Origin: Sediminibacterium salmoneum NBRC 103935
GTDB taxonomy: Bacteria; Bacteroidota; Bacteroidia; Chitinophagales; Chitinophagaceae
Length of the DNA stretch: 55,852 bases
Reading direction: 5' to 3'
Assembly: GCF_000511175.1 (NCBI RefSeq)
Contig: NZ_KI866530.1
Span: 1,428,270-1,484,121, forward strand
This document shows positions 1 through 9,300 of this stretch, piece after piece. Position 1 is the first letter of the stretch; each line of letters starts with the position of its first letter. The notes beneath the pieces are model-generated. The model saw only the letters and a program-made list of their open reading frames with translations, was not told the origin of the DNA and did not search any database. The translations under genes were made by a program, and so were the position numbers.

Positions 1-323
1 TGTGGGGCAATGATGTAGCGCTTTTCGCCATCAGTATATTGAACCAGTGCAATAAATGCAGTACGGTTTGGATCGTATTCAACAGATACAACTGTAGCAG
101 CGATATCTCTCTTATTACGCTTAAAATCGATAATACGGTAGTGGTGCTTATTTCCACCACCCATGTAACGCATAACTCTACGACCCTGAGAGTTACGGCC
201 AGCAGTGCTTTTTTGAGGCTCTAACAAGCTCTTTTCAGGCTTATTAGTAGTAATCTCAGCATAAGCATTTCCAATTCTCCAACGAGTTCCTGCTGTGATT
301 GGTTTGTACTTTTTTAGTGCCAT
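1..323 (-). CDS. rplB: 50S ribosomal protein L2, N-terminal part (cut by window edge)
   Basis: This encodes the first ~107 residues of L2, a core 23S-binding protein near the peptidyl-transferase centre. The start [15 protein letters not shown] and the conserved stretches [17 protein letters not shown] and [15 protein letters not shown] are typical of L2. The reading frame runs off the left edge, so the C-terminal two thirds are missing. It follows rplW by 43 bases in the usual S10-operon order S10-L3-L4-L23-L2 and is presumably transcribed from the promoter before rpsJ. Identification is certain; completeness cannot be judged. Confidence 0.97.
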   Translation of the reverse strand, partial: MALKKYKPITAGTRWRIGNAYAEITTNKPEKSLLEPQKSTAGRNSQGRRVMRYMGGGNKHHYRIIDFKRNKRDIAATVVSVEYDPNRTAFIALVQYTDGEKRYIIAP

Positions 324-366
324 TGTTTATTTTTTTGTGCGGAATTCTCAGCTCCGCTGCTATAAA

Positions 367-666
367 TTAAATATTTGCGTAAAGATCAATTGTTTCCCCT
401 TCTGCTACAGTTACAAATGCTTTCTTGTAAGCAGATTTCATTCCCTGAATAAAACCAGCTTTTGTGTAGCGGGCTTTGTTTTTTCCCGGAGCCACAGCAG
501 TATTTACATCTACTACGTTTACGCCATAGAATTCTTCAATTGCTTTTTTGATCTCCAACTTATTAGCCTTACGGTTTACCTTGAAAGCATATTTTCTTAG
601 CGAATCCTGCTGAGCATTTGCTTTTTCGGTTAATATCGGCTTTATTAAAATTTCTGACTGTCTCAT
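367..666 (-). CDS. rplW: 50S ribosomal protein L23
   Basis: L23 binds domain III of 23S rRNA at the exit of the peptide tunnel and docks trigger factor and SRP. The 99-residue product has the family's usual length, the N-terminal ILIKPILTEKA segment and the central KANKLEIKKAIEEFYGVNV segment that are diagnostic. It lies 26 bases after rplD and 43 before rplB on the same strand, so it is an internal gene of the S10 operon. No own promoter box is seen. Confidence 0.97.
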   Translation of the reverse strand: MRQSEILIKPILTEKANAQQDSLRKYAFKVNRKANKLEIKKAIEEFYGVNVVDVNTAVAPGKNKARYTKAGFIQGMKSAYKKAFVTVAEGETIDLYANI

Positions 667-692
667 TTTGTATGATTGAAACGTTACTTAAA

Positions 693-1325
693 TTAAGCTG
701 CTGCTTCTTCTTCGTTGAAGATTTTCACAGTGTTCTCTGTTATTACTAATACATCTGCATTCATGATATCGTAAGTGTTGATGTCTGCAAGCAAAGTGCT
801 GCCTACATTTGGCACGTTACGAGTGCTTAGGTACAGATTATCGTTGTACTCAGGTAAAACAATGAGTGCTTTTTTATCAGCAACTTTCAAGTTACCCATG
901 ATGTCTACCAATTGCTTGGTTTTTGGAGCATCCATTTTAATTTCTTCTACTACTACGATAGCACTTTCTTTTGCTTTGTAGCTTAAGGCAGAAATCTTAG
1001 CCAGATCCTTCACTTTACGGTTCAATTTGAAATCGTAAGCGTGAGGCTTAGGTCCAAAGATGGTACCACCACCCTTATATAAAGGGTTACGGATATTACC
1101 TTTACGAGAACCACCGGTTCCTTTTTGCTTGTGCAGCTTACGGCTTGCACCCTGCACTTCTGCACGGGTTTTAACCTTGTGCGTTCCGGAACGACGAGCG
1201 GCTAAGTATTGCTTAACAGCTAGATAGATAACGTGGTCATTGGGTTCAATACCAAAGATTTCCTGTGGTAATTCAACCGTTCTACCGGTTTTCTGTCCTT
1301 TTATATCTAATACATCTACTTGCAT
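693..1325 (-). CDS. rplD: 50S ribosomal protein L4
   Basis: L4 binds domain I of 23S rRNA, and its extended loop lines the exit tunnel. In gamma-proteobacteria it also autoregulates the S10 operon. The 210-residue product shows the loop region rich in Gly/Arg/Lys (QKGTGGSRKGNIRNPLYKGGG, about residues 67-87) and the globular part with KALIVLPEYNDNLYLSTRN. Length is normal. It lies between rplC (35-base gap) and rplW (26-base gap). Whether it controls the operon here is unknown, but the structured gap upstream of rplC is a candidate target. Confidence 0.97.
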   Translation of the reverse strand: MQVDVLDIKGQKTGRTVELPQEIFGIEPNDHVIYLAVKQYLAARRSGTHKVKTRAEVQGASRKLHKQKGTGGSRKGNIRNPLYKGGGTIFGPKPHAYDFKLNRKVKDLAKISALSYKAKESAIVVVEEIKMDAPKTKQLVDIMGNLKVADKKALIVLPEYNDNLYLSTRNVPNVGSTLLADINTYDIMNADVLVITENTVKIFNEEEAAA

Positions 1326-1360
1326 GATCTTTCAATTAATCTGTCAATTAAACAGGGTGA

Positions 1361-1978
1361 TTATTTCTGAATTAAAACGATAGAACCGTTGTGACCTGGA
1401 ACAGATCCACTGATCAGGATATAGTTCTTTTCTGAAAATATTTTAACTACTTTCAAACCTTTCATTTTAACACGGTCTCCACCCATACGACCGGCCATTC
1501 TCATTCCTTTGAATACACGGGAAGGATAAGAAGATCCACCGATAGAACCCGGAGCACGCTGACGATCGTGCTGACCATGGGATGCTTCACCCACACCAGA
1601 GAAACCATGGCGCTTTACAACACCCTGGAAACCTTTACCTTTAGTGGTACCAACAACTTCAACAGTATCACCTTCAGAGAAGATATCTACTGTTACAGTT
1701 TCACCTAAATTCTTTTCTATTGAATAGTTGCGAAATTCTTTAACGAATTTCTTGGCTGGAGTCTGAGCCTTTGCGAAGTGATTGATTTCGGCTTTTGTAG
1801 CGTGCTTTTCTTTCTTGTCGCCGAATGCTAATTGTACTGCAGAATAACCATCAGTTTCCTGCGTCTTGATTTGAGTTACGGTATTCGGAGCAACTTCAAC
1901 GATGGTACAAGCGGTTTGCTTTCCATCAGCGGCGAAGATGCTGGTCATGCCGATTTTTTTTCCAATAATTCCTTTCAT
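1361..1978 (-). CDS. rplC: 50S ribosomal protein L3
   Basis: L3 is an early assembly protein whose long loop reaches the peptidyl-transferase centre. The 205-residue product starts [15 protein letters not shown] and contains the family signature around [19 protein letters not shown] and [19 protein letters not shown]. The glutamine that is methylated in E. coli L3 falls in the GQ of SHGQHD. Unusually for this tight operon, 291 bases separate it from rpsJ, and that gap is rich in hairpins. The ATG is not preceded by a clear Shine-Dalgarno sequence. Confidence 0.97.
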   Translation of the reverse strand: MKGIIGKKIGMTSIFAADGKQTACTIVEVAPNTVTQIKTQETDGYSAVQLAFGDKKEKHATKAEINHFAKAQTPAKKFVKEFRNYSIEKNLGETVTVDIFSEGDTVEVVGTTKGKGFQGVVKRHGFSGVGEASHGQHDRQRAPGSIGGSSYPSRVFKGMRMAGRMGGDRVKMKGLKVVKIFSEKNYILISGSVPGHNGSIVLIQK

Positions 1979-2269
1979 CGTTTTGCGGTTTATGCCCCGC
2001 TCGGTTATGAGGACATCCCACCGATGAAGCGGGATTCAATCCTAGTTTGCTACCGACCTTTTCCTTTGTTTTCCTGTTTAAGGCAGGAAGGGGAAGTACC
2101 GGTAGTAAACAAACCTCGAAGGGCCTGTTTATATGTTACCCACCAGCTTCATTCTAAAGCTGATGATTTATTTTTTCTAATCAGAGCTGCTTTCCCGGCT
2201 TAAGCGGTTGGCAGATAATATATTTAGTAAGAACTAATGCTGTCTGCTTTCAGACAGCGGCTTGATTTA
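1979..2269 (-). promoter_or_regulatory. Structured intercistronic region before rplC (candidate leader)
   Basis: This is a 291-base gap inside the S10 operon with no credible gene. It carries three inverted repeats. The first has arms 2239-2246 and 2251-2258 (GCTGTCTG/CAGACAGC), just after rpsJ. The second is a long imperfect stem at 2050-2105 whose outer arms CTACCG/CGGTAG enclose a TTCCTG/CAGGAA hairpin. The third, at 1996-2033, pairs CCCGCT with AGCGGG and CGGT with ACCG, ending about 18 bases before the rplC ATG. None is followed by a clear T-run, so they do not look like simple terminators. Autoregulation by an operon protein is inferred, not shown. Confidence 0.5.
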
Positions 2270-2575
2270 TCAAGCTTTAATTTCAACCTCAACACCAGAT
2301 GGCAAATCTAATTTGCTCAACGCATCTACGGTTCTTGAAGAAGAAGTGTAGATATCCATCAGACGCTTGTGCGTAGCTAACTGGAACTGCTCACGGCTCT
2401 TCTTATTAACGTGTGGTGAACGCAATACAGTGAAAATTTTCTTGTGTGTAGGCAAAGGAATTGGACCTGTTACTACTGCACCTGTACTACGTACTGTCTT
2501 AACGATCTTCTCTGCAGATTTATCTACAAGATTGTGATCGTATGATTGTAATTTGATTCTGATTCGCTGAGACAT
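2270..2575 (-). CDS. rpsJ: 30S ribosomal protein S10
   Basis: S10 is a 30S head protein that also pairs with NusB in antitermination. The chosen ATG at 2575 gives [15 protein letters not shown] and 101 residues, the family's normal length; the longer in-frame extension upstream is not conserved. Diagnostic segments are [28 protein letters not shown] and the C-terminal [10 protein letters not shown]. It is the first gene of the S10 operon, with a TAnnTTTG box at 2606-2613 about 30 bases upstream. Confidence 0.97.
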   Translation of the reverse strand: MSQRIRIKLQSYDHNLVDKSAEKIVKTVRSTGAVVTGPIPLPTHKKIFTVLRSPHVNKKSREQFQLATHKRLMDIYTSSSRTVDALSKLDLPSGVEVEIKA

Positions 2576-2605
2576 AGTCAAAAACCAATTTTTACGTTGG
2601 GGTTG

Positions 2606-2613
2606 CAAAGGTA
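2606..2613 (-). promoter_or_regulatory. Bacteroidota-type -7 box of the S10 operon promoter
   Basis: On the minus strand this reads TACCTTTG, a full match to the TAnnTTTG -7 consensus of Bacteroidota. It lies about 30 bases before the rpsJ ATG. No clear TTTG -33 element is seen at 18-21 bases spacing. Confidence 0.65.
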
Positions 2614-2873
2614 AGGAGCTGTAATTGAACAGACTAAGTTTTTTATGTTTTTTTTCGCCTTTTTTGTGGATTTATTTTTATTTTTTCGCAAAAAGCCTGG
2701 TTTTCCACAAAATTAACATTAATATTAAATAAAATAAACATTTGTTTGTTGCAATTCCGGGCGCTTCCGAGTGGTTCAGCATCTTTCCGGAAGGATTCTG
2801 AAAGCTACAGGACAACTTCAATCGTCCTACCCTACTCCTTGAATTACCACCCAATATAGATGGACCAAACTTT

Positions 2874-2903
2874 CAAAAAAAGCGCCCCGATAAATCGGGG
2901 CGC
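2874..2903 (-). terminator. Rho-independent terminator of fusA
   Basis: In the minus orientation a 9-bp GC-rich stem (GCGCCCCGA/TCGGGGCGC, plus positions 2882-2890 and 2895-2903) with a 4-base loop is followed at once by a run of seven T. It sits about 35 bases after the fusA stop and separates fusA from the S10 operon. Confidence 0.9.
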
Positions 2904-2938
2904 ATATGTAAAATCAAGTTTAATTAGTCAGGATGAAA

Positions 2939-5089
2939 TTATTCATCGTTCTTAACCTTACCCTTGTTCTTTGCCATTACTTCTTCAGCAACGTTATTAG
3001 GTGCTGGATTGTAATGAGAGAACTCCATGGTAGAAGTTGCACGACCAGAGCTCAAAGAACGCAATTGGGTTACATAACCAAACATTTCGCTCAATGGAAC
3101 TTTCGCCTTGATAACCTGAAGGTTGGCACGGCTGTCCATACCTTCCAGCATACCACGACGACGGTTCAAGTCACCGGTAACATCACCCATGTACTGATCA
3201 GGAGTTAATACTTCCACTTTCATGATAGGCTCTAACAAAGTAGGCTTAGCCTTACGTCCCGCTTCACGGAAACCAGACTTCGCACACAATTCAAAGCTCA
3301 TTGCATCAGAATCCACATCGTGGTAGCTACCATCGAATACACGGATCTTCATATTGTTTACAGGGTAACCTGCTAAAACACCAGTGGTCATTGAAGTTTC
3401 AAAACCTTTAATGATAGCCGGAACAAATTCCTTAGGGATAGATCCACCAAACAAATCGTTCACAAACTGGAAGCTCTTTCCTTCGTTAGCTGCTAACCAT
3501 TCTTCATCAGCTGGTCCAATTTCAAACTGAATATCAGCGAACTTACCACGACCTCCGGACTGCTTCTTCAACACTTCTCTGTGTTGAACAGTTGTACCGA
3601 AAGATTCTTTGTAAGCAACCTGAGGTGCACCCTGGTTCACTTCTACTTTAAACTCACGACGCATACGGTCGATGATAATTTCAAGGTGCAATTCACCCAT
3701 ACCACGAAGGATGGTCTGACCAGTGTCTTCATCTGTATTTACACGTAAGGTAGGATCTTCTTCTACTAATTTCGCAATAGCCATACCCATTTTGTCTACG
3801 TCAGCCTGGGTTTTAGGTTCTACTGCAATGGCAATTACCGGCTCAGGAATAAACATGTTTTCCAAAGTAATCGGATGGTTTTCATCGCAAAGGGTATCAC
3901 CGGTTTTAATTTCCTTGAAACCTACTGCTGCACCAATATCACCTGCTTCAATAAAGTCAATTGGATTTTGCTTATTAGCAAACATTTTCATGATACGGCT
4001 GATACGCTCTTTCTTTCCGCTTCTTACGTTTAATACATAAGAACCTGCATCCAGGTGACCAGAGTAGCAACGGAAGAAAGCCAGACGACCTACGAAAGGA
4101 TCGGTCATGATTTTGAATGCCAATGCAGCAAATGGTTCTTTAGCACTTGGCTTTCTGGTAATAGTCGCTCCAGTATCAGGATCGGTACCTACTGTATCTT
4201 CAATATCAACAGGAGAAGGCAGGTAACGACAAACCGCATCCAATGCAGTTTGTACCCCTTTGTTCTTGAATGAAGATCCGCACATCATAGGTACGATGCT
4301 TAAATCGATACAAGCTTTACGGATAGCTTCGTGAACTTCTGCTTCAGAAATTGAATCAGGATTATCGAAGAATTTCTCCATTAGGTTATCGTCGTATTCA
4401 GCAACTGCTTCAATCAAGTTCTGTCTCCAATGCATCACATCTTCCATCATATCAGCAGGAACCTCAATCTCGTCGAAAGTCATACCTTCTGTTTCAGCGT
4501 GCCATACAATACCTTTCATTTTGATAAGGTCAACTACGCCTTTAAAATTATCTTCTGCACCAATTGGTAACTGCAAAGGAACTGCTTTTGCACCCAGCAT
4601 TTCCTTCACCTGGTTAACCACGTTCAGGAAGTCTGCACCAGCACGGTCCATTTTGTTTACGAAACCAATACGGGGAACTTTATAACGATTCGCTTGACGC
4701 CAAACGGTTTCAGACTGAGGCTCTACACCATCCACTGCAGAGAACAATGCAATCAAACCATCCAGTACACGCATTGAACGTTCAACCTCTACGGTAAAGT
4801 CCACGTGTCCGGGAGTATCGATGATGTTGAAATAATAAGACTTGGTTTCAGGAGTAGCTTTTCCCAATACGGTAGGGAAATTCCACTGACAGCTTACCGC
4901 TGCAGAAGTAATGGTAATACCTCTTTCCTTTTCCTGCTCCATCCAGTCGGTAGTAGCACCACCATCGTGTACTTCACCAATCTTGTGGATCATACCAGTG
5001 TAGCGTAAGATACGCTCGGTGGTAGTGGTTTTACCGGCATCAATGTGAGCGGCAATACCAAAGTTTCGTTGAAATTTCAAATCAGCCAT
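2939..5089 (-). CDS. fusA: Translation elongation factor G
   Basis: EF-G is the GTPase that drives tRNA-mRNA translocation and, with RRF, ribosome recycling. The 716-residue protein has all expected parts: P-loop [13 protein letters not shown] (about residues 14-26), switch [19 protein letters not shown] for guanine recognition, then domains II-V ending in a KGKVKNDE tail. It is a full-length canonical EF-G, not the EF-G2 paralogue type. It has its own promoter (5117-5124 with -33) after the rpsG terminator and its own terminator (2874-2903), so it appears to be a monocistronic unit. Confidence 0.97.
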   Translation of the reverse strand: MADLKFQRNFGIAAHIDAGKTTTTERILRYTGMIHKIGEVHDGGATTDWMEQEKERGITITSAAVSCQWNFPTVLGKATPETKSYYFNIIDTPGHVDFTVEVERSMRVLDGLIALFSAVDGVEPQSETVWRQANRYKVPRIGFVNKMDRAGADFLNVVNQVKEMLGAKAVPLQLPIGAEDNFKGVVDLIKMKGIVWHAETEGMTFDEIEVPADMMEDVMHWRQNLIEAVAEYDDNLMEKFFDNPDSISEAEVHEAIRKACIDLSIVPMMCGSSFKNKGVQTALDAVCRYLPSPVDIEDTVGTDPDTGATITRKPSAKEPFAALAFKIMTDPFVGRLAFFRCYSGHLDAGSYVLNVRSGKKERISRIMKMFANKQNPIDFIEAGDIGAAVGFKEIKTGDTLCDENHPITLENMFIPEPVIAIAVEPKTQADVDKMGMAIAKLVEEDPTLRVNTDEDTGQTILRGMGELHLEIIIDRMRREFKVEVNQGAPQVAYKESFGTTVQHREVLKKQSGGRGKFADIQFEIGPADEEWLAANEGKSFQFVNDLFGGSIPKEFVPAIIKGFETSMTTGVLAGYPVNNMKIRVFDGSYHDVDSDAMSFELCAKSGFREAGRKAKPTLLEPIMKVEVLTPDQYMGDVTGDLNRRRGMLEGMDSRANLQVIKAKVPLSEMFGYVTQLRSLSSGRATSTMEFSHYNPAPNNVAEEVMAKNKGKVKNDE

Positions 5090-5116
5090 ATAGTATTCTT
5101 ATTTTTTTAGAGGCCG

Positions 5117-5146
5117 CAAAGGTACAGATAATCCCGAACCAACAAA
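5117..5146 (-). promoter_or_regulatory. fusA promoter (-33 and -7 elements)
   Basis: On the minus strand a TTTG (plus 5143-5146) is followed after 18 bases by TACCTTTG (plus 5117-5124). This matches both halves of the Bacteroidota consensus TTTG-N(19-21)-TAnnTTTG closely. The fusA ATG lies 27 bases downstream. Confidence 0.75.
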
Positions 5147-5227
5147 GGGTTCAGCCCCATTTATTTGTTTTGGGGATAAAATATTGATTAAATATGATAT
5201 CAATTCCTGTGCGGCAGGTGTTTAAAA

Positions 5228-5253
5228 CAAAAAAGCCCCGAGAGTTTCGGGGC
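5228..5253 (-). terminator. Rho-independent terminator after rpsG
   Basis: A GCCCCGA/TCGGGGC stem (plus 5235-5241 and 5247-5253) is followed on the minus strand by TTTTTTG. It starts 19 bases after the rpsG stop and ends the rpsL-rpsG unit before fusA. Confidence 0.88.
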
Positions 5254-5272
5254 CTTGTGAAATTTTATATGC

Positions 5273-5740
5273 TTACACTTTAAAGTGTGAGAATGCCTTG
5301 TTGGCTTCAGCCATACGGTGTGTATCTTCTTTCTTTTTGAAAGCAGCACCTTCACCTTTTGCAGCAGCCATGATTTCATTGGATAGCTTATCTGCCATGG
5401 TGCGACCGTTTCTTTCGCGGCTGTAGCGGATTAACCACTTCATGCTTAAAGAAACTTTACGGTCAGGTCGAACTTCAGAAGGAATCTGGAAAGTAGCACC
5501 ACCAATTCTGCGACTTCTTACTTCAACAGCAGGAGTTACATTGGCAATGGCTTTTTTCCATACTTCGTATCCGTCTTCACCGGTAACTTTTGTTATTTTA
5601 TCAACTGCATCATAGAAAATATTGATGGCAGTACTTTTTTTACCATCCCACATCAAATTGTTAATGAAACGGGTAACCATTTTGTCGTTGAAGCGACCGT
5701 CTGGTGCTAAGGGTAATTTTTTGGCTTGTGCTTTACGCAT
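5273..5740 (-). CDS. rpsG: 30S ribosomal protein S7
   Basis: S7 nucleates assembly of the 30S head and contacts the E-site tRNA. The 155-residue protein starts MRKAQAKKLPLAPDGRF and contains VEVRSRRIGGATFQIPSEVRPDR and RNGRTMADKLSNEIMAAAKGEGAAFKKKEDTHRMAEANKAF, all typical. Length is standard. It follows rpsL with a 71-base gap holding an inverted repeat and is closed by a strong terminator. Confidence 0.97.
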   Translation of the reverse strand: MRKAQAKKLPLAPDGRFNDKMVTRFINNLMWDGKKSTAINIFYDAVDKITKVTGEDGYEVWKKAIANVTPAVEVRSRRIGGATFQIPSEVRPDRKVSLSMKWLIRYSRERNGRTMADKLSNEIMAAAKGEGAAFKKKEDTHRMAEANKAFSHFKV

Positions 5741-5758
5741 TGTTTAATTTTTAAAAGG

Positions 5759-5795
5759 GACTGAAGGTCTTCAAGTATTAAAACTTTACTCAGTC
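5759..5795 (-). repeat. Inverted repeat in the rpsL-rpsG gap
   Basis: Arms GACTGA (5759-5764) and TCAGTC (5790-5795) enclose a smaller AAGT/ACTT pairing. In E. coli the equivalent S12-S7 gap carries the S7 autoregulatory site; a similar role here is only an inference. Confidence 0.4.
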
Positions 5796-5811
5796 ACTAT
5801 AGTGAATAAAA

Positions 5812-6192
5812 CTATTTCTTAGCTTTTTCTTTCTTGGTACCGTATTTAGAACGGCTCTGCTTACGGTCTTTTACACCAGCAGTATCCAAACTACCACGTA
5901 CAATGTGGTAACGTACACCCGGTAAGTCTTTAACACGACCACCGCGGATAAGTACAATAGAGTGCTCCTGTAGGTTGTGGCCTTCACCCGGAATATAGGC
6001 GATAACCTCAACTTTATTGGTCAAACGCACTTTCGCTACTTTACGCAAAGCAGAGTTTGGTTTTTTAGGAGTAGTAGTATATACACGAGTACATACACCA
6101 CGACGCTGAGGACAAGCATCCAAAGCTCTAGACTTACTCTTAGCCCTGATAATTTCGCGGCCTTTTCTAACTAATTGTTGTATTGTAGGCAT
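5812..6192 (-). CDS. rpsL: 30S ribosomal protein S12
   Basis: S12 sits at the decoding centre and governs accuracy. The ATG at 6192 gives [24 protein letters not shown] and 126 residues, the normal size; the longer upstream frame is non-conserved leader. The two loops near the decoding site read [12 protein letters not shown] and [11 protein letters not shown], so the lysines that mutate in streptomycin resistance (K42 and K87 in E. coli numbering) are wild type. It is the first gene of a two-gene unit with rpsG and has a strong promoter at 6219-6249. Confidence 0.97.
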   Translation of the reverse strand: MPTIQQLVRKGREIIRAKSKSRALDACPQRRGVCTRVYTTTPKKPNSALRKVAKVRLTNKVEVIAYIPGEGHNLQEHSIVLIRGGRVKDLPGVRYHIVRGSLDTAGVKDRKQSRSKYGTKKEKAKK

Positions 6193-6218
6193 TATAAACC
6201 ATTTAAAATTTCGGACGG

Positions 6219-6249
6219 CAAAGGTAATGGCTCTGAATGAGAATCCAAA
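6219..6249 (-). promoter_or_regulatory. rpsL promoter (-33 and -7 elements)
   Basis: The minus strand carries TTTG (plus 6246-6249), 19 bases of spacer, then TACCTTTG (plus 6219-6226), a full match to the Bacteroidota consensus. It lies 26 bases before the rpsL ATG. Confidence 0.78.
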
Positions 6250-6380
6250 ATGTTTTCCAAAAAAAAGTATTTCTACGGGCAAAAAAAAGGGATTTAGCCC
6301 AATTTTCATCCCCCTGTTGTTTGTAAAATAAATAAAACCTTGCTTTACACTGTAGCCCCGCAAAGCCCCCAGCCCAAGTT

Positions 6381-9300
6381 ATGAGGCATCATTCACTGGC
6401 ATTGCTCCTGTTACTACAGGCAGCATATAACCCATTACATGCGCAAACCGGAAACAGCCTGGTTTATTCCCAGGCCAATGTTATTTACCAGCAAAATTTT
6501 AATGGGTTGCCGACCAGCGGTAGCTTTATTTTATCCGGAAAAGGCCCTCACCCGTTTCAGAATGCGCCTTTTGCCATTTCCGCAATGGCGGGATGGGAAA
6601 TAATGCAACGGTCGGGCAGCAGCGCTAATGCGGTCTTTTCAATAGGCACCGGCAGTTCAACTGCTGCAGGTATATACAGCGTGGGTAACACGGGCAGTGA
6701 CCGCGCATTAGGAACCCTTTCTGCCGGCACAGGCGTTTATTCCATTGGGTTGATTATAACCAACCAAACTGGTAAGACTCTCCATAAAATCAATGGATCT
6801 TTTACTGCGGAACAATGGCGCAAAGGAGGGTCAGGAAATGCCAATATTTGGAAAGGTAAAATAGGCACAGGTGCATTCAACGGAATTAATGGCAGCTTAC
6901 TGAATGCTGCCCCCGCCCTCAATTTTACTTCTGTACAAAGCAGTACAGGTGCAGGAAGCCTCAATGGAAACAATCCGGAAAATCAATCCATCATTCAATT
7001 TAATATAAGTGGATTAACATGGAAAAACGGAGAACAGCTTTTACTTGTCTGGGAGGATTCAGATGAAGGAGGCAGTGATGATTTAATGGCCATTGACGAT
7101 TTTAGCTTTAAGGCAGACACAGACAGTTCGGAAAACGAACAAGTGCATATAGACAGTCTTCATTCCATCACAGCGGGAATATCCAATGCAGATACCATTC
7201 AATATGCATTTAAACCCAGCGGAGATATAACAGGACTGAGCACGCAAAATTTTGTATTGCATACCCAGGGGTTGGGAAATGCTGCCATTGCAGAAGTAAC
7301 CGGATCAGGAACGGATTATCGTATAAAGATTTTTACCGGGAACGGAGAAGGTAAAATAGTATTGGGAATCAACAATAATGACAACCTGATTCCGGGACTA
7401 TCCGGACTACCCTTTTTTAGCATCGATACGCAATTGATTGATAAAATAAAACCTATACAGCTTAACCTGATTCCACTAGGAGATTCAATATTTAAAAAAG
7501 GAGATACACTTACGCTTCAACTAGGTTTTAATGAATCCGTTCATCTCGATTCATTATCGCCCTTACAGGCCATACCCATACAAATCAGCAACCGGATTAA
7601 ACTGGCATCATACTGGAAAGGGAATCATTCCAATAATTTGTTCTTTAGGTATATCATAGAATCCAATGACAAAGACCTGGATGGTATTGAATTAGCCAGT
7701 ACTTACAATTCAACTCAGATTATCATAAAGGACCTTGCGGAAAATAAAACTGACCTGTCTGTAAGCTCAAACCCCTTGGCGCATATTCGCATCAATGGAA
7801 CACCCATTCAATATCAGCAAAACAAAGACAGTACCCTACAGCAGTGCAATACAAGAGACAGTATAGACATTGCTCCTTTACTGGCAATAGATAGTACTGC
7901 TAACGGAGAAATTTTAACCTGGAAAATAACCGAGGGGTCTGTCAGATGGGATGGCAACCAATCAACTTTTAGCAAGATTAGTTCAGGAAGTATTATGCAA
8001 CCTGCATCCATCAAAATGGCAGTTGCTAATGTTTTGGTTACTGACAGTATACTGGTTACTGTTTCAAACGGATTCTCGCATACTTACAAAAAGATTAGGC
8101 TGGAATCACGCAGCTGGATGGGATCAGCAGACAGTAACTGGCATAATCCCCTGAACTGGTGCAATACCCTGGTTCCCGATAGTAATGCCTATATTACCAT
8201 TGGCTCCAATACGCCGCATCAGCCATTTATTTTACAGAAGCATGCAATAAAAAATCTTTGGTTAACTCCCGGGGCAAAACTGAATATTACAGGCACCCTG
8301 CAATTGAAGGGTGAATTACAGGGTGACAGCGCCAGCATTGATGCAAACACGGGAAAGATTGAATTGAATGGAAATATGATTCAACAAATCAGAGGACATA
8401 TTTTTAAAAATAAAACCGTCGGAGACCTGATCATTAATAACAATGCCAGGCTTCTCAGCCCTCTGTACATTAATGAATCGGTACAGTTAAAATCGGGCAA
8501 TTTTCAAACCAATGATCAATTATATTTTAATGCATCTGCCATTATTAGTCCTGCCGCACAGGGAGCTACTTTAAGCGGAATGGTCTTTATTCCTAACCTC
8601 TTTAAAGAAAAGAGCTCAGGAATATATTTGGCAGGACATCCGTTTACCGATTTCTTATCTCTGCAGCAGTGGATCAGCCCACCAAATATTCACTGGAATA
8701 ATACAGTATTAAACACAGACAGTTTCTCTATAGAATCGGGCTGGCAAACCCTTGCACAGGGTAATGAAAACAAGTGGAAGCCTCAACAGGGAATTCGCTG
8801 GAATATTGGCCTCAATGAAGATAAGACCAGCTGGGCCAACTACTTCAGCGGCAATATTCTTATTGGCAATTTAACAAGAAATCTATCGGCTTCCGGAAAT
8901 GGATTTCAGCTGGTAAGCAACCCTTATCTCAGCCCAATTAATTCATCTTTAATTGTAAAAGGCAGTTCCATCCAAAACTATAAATATGTTTGGGATAGTC
9001 AACTTGGAAACGGAGGTGGATATACTGCCATTCCATTTGACCAAAAGCATATTTTAAATCCTTTTGAAGCAATTATTTTACAGACAGACAGTACTTCCGG
9101 AAATGAATTGCTTTTCAGTGAAGCATCAAAATCAAATGAGTGGAACAATGGAACTGTAGAGGAATTTAAAGAACAGAATGGCTATTTTACCAATATCCAG
9201 CTTCACTATAATCAGCAACTGCAAGACAGATTAATTATTCGTGATCAGGCAAATGCCAAAAATGGCAAGGACCTATTTGATGCAGGTAAATTATTGAACC

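Larger units (their letters stand above)
2576..2938. other. Intergenic region between fusA and rpsJ
   Basis: These 363 bases contain no gene I can support. They hold the fusA terminator at the fusA side and the rpsJ promoter box near the rpsJ start. The middle (about 2640-2870) is AT-rich, then less so, with no tRNA fold or repeat that I could recognise. The tuf gene that often lies here in other phyla is absent. Confidence 0.7.

Noticed and set aside
2576..2608. Longer S10 start with 11 extra residues
   Set aside because: The extension is not conserved and runs to the promoter box; [10 protein letters not shown] is the usual S10 N-terminus.
2700..2880. Possible tRNA or tRNA remnant in the fusA-rpsJ gap
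   Set aside because: No cloverleaf, T-loop or anticodon stem could be drawn; only short local complementarities are present.
6193..6363. 57-residue N-terminal extension of S12
   Set aside because: It spans the rpsL promoter and is not S12-like; [11 protein letters not shown] is the normal start.
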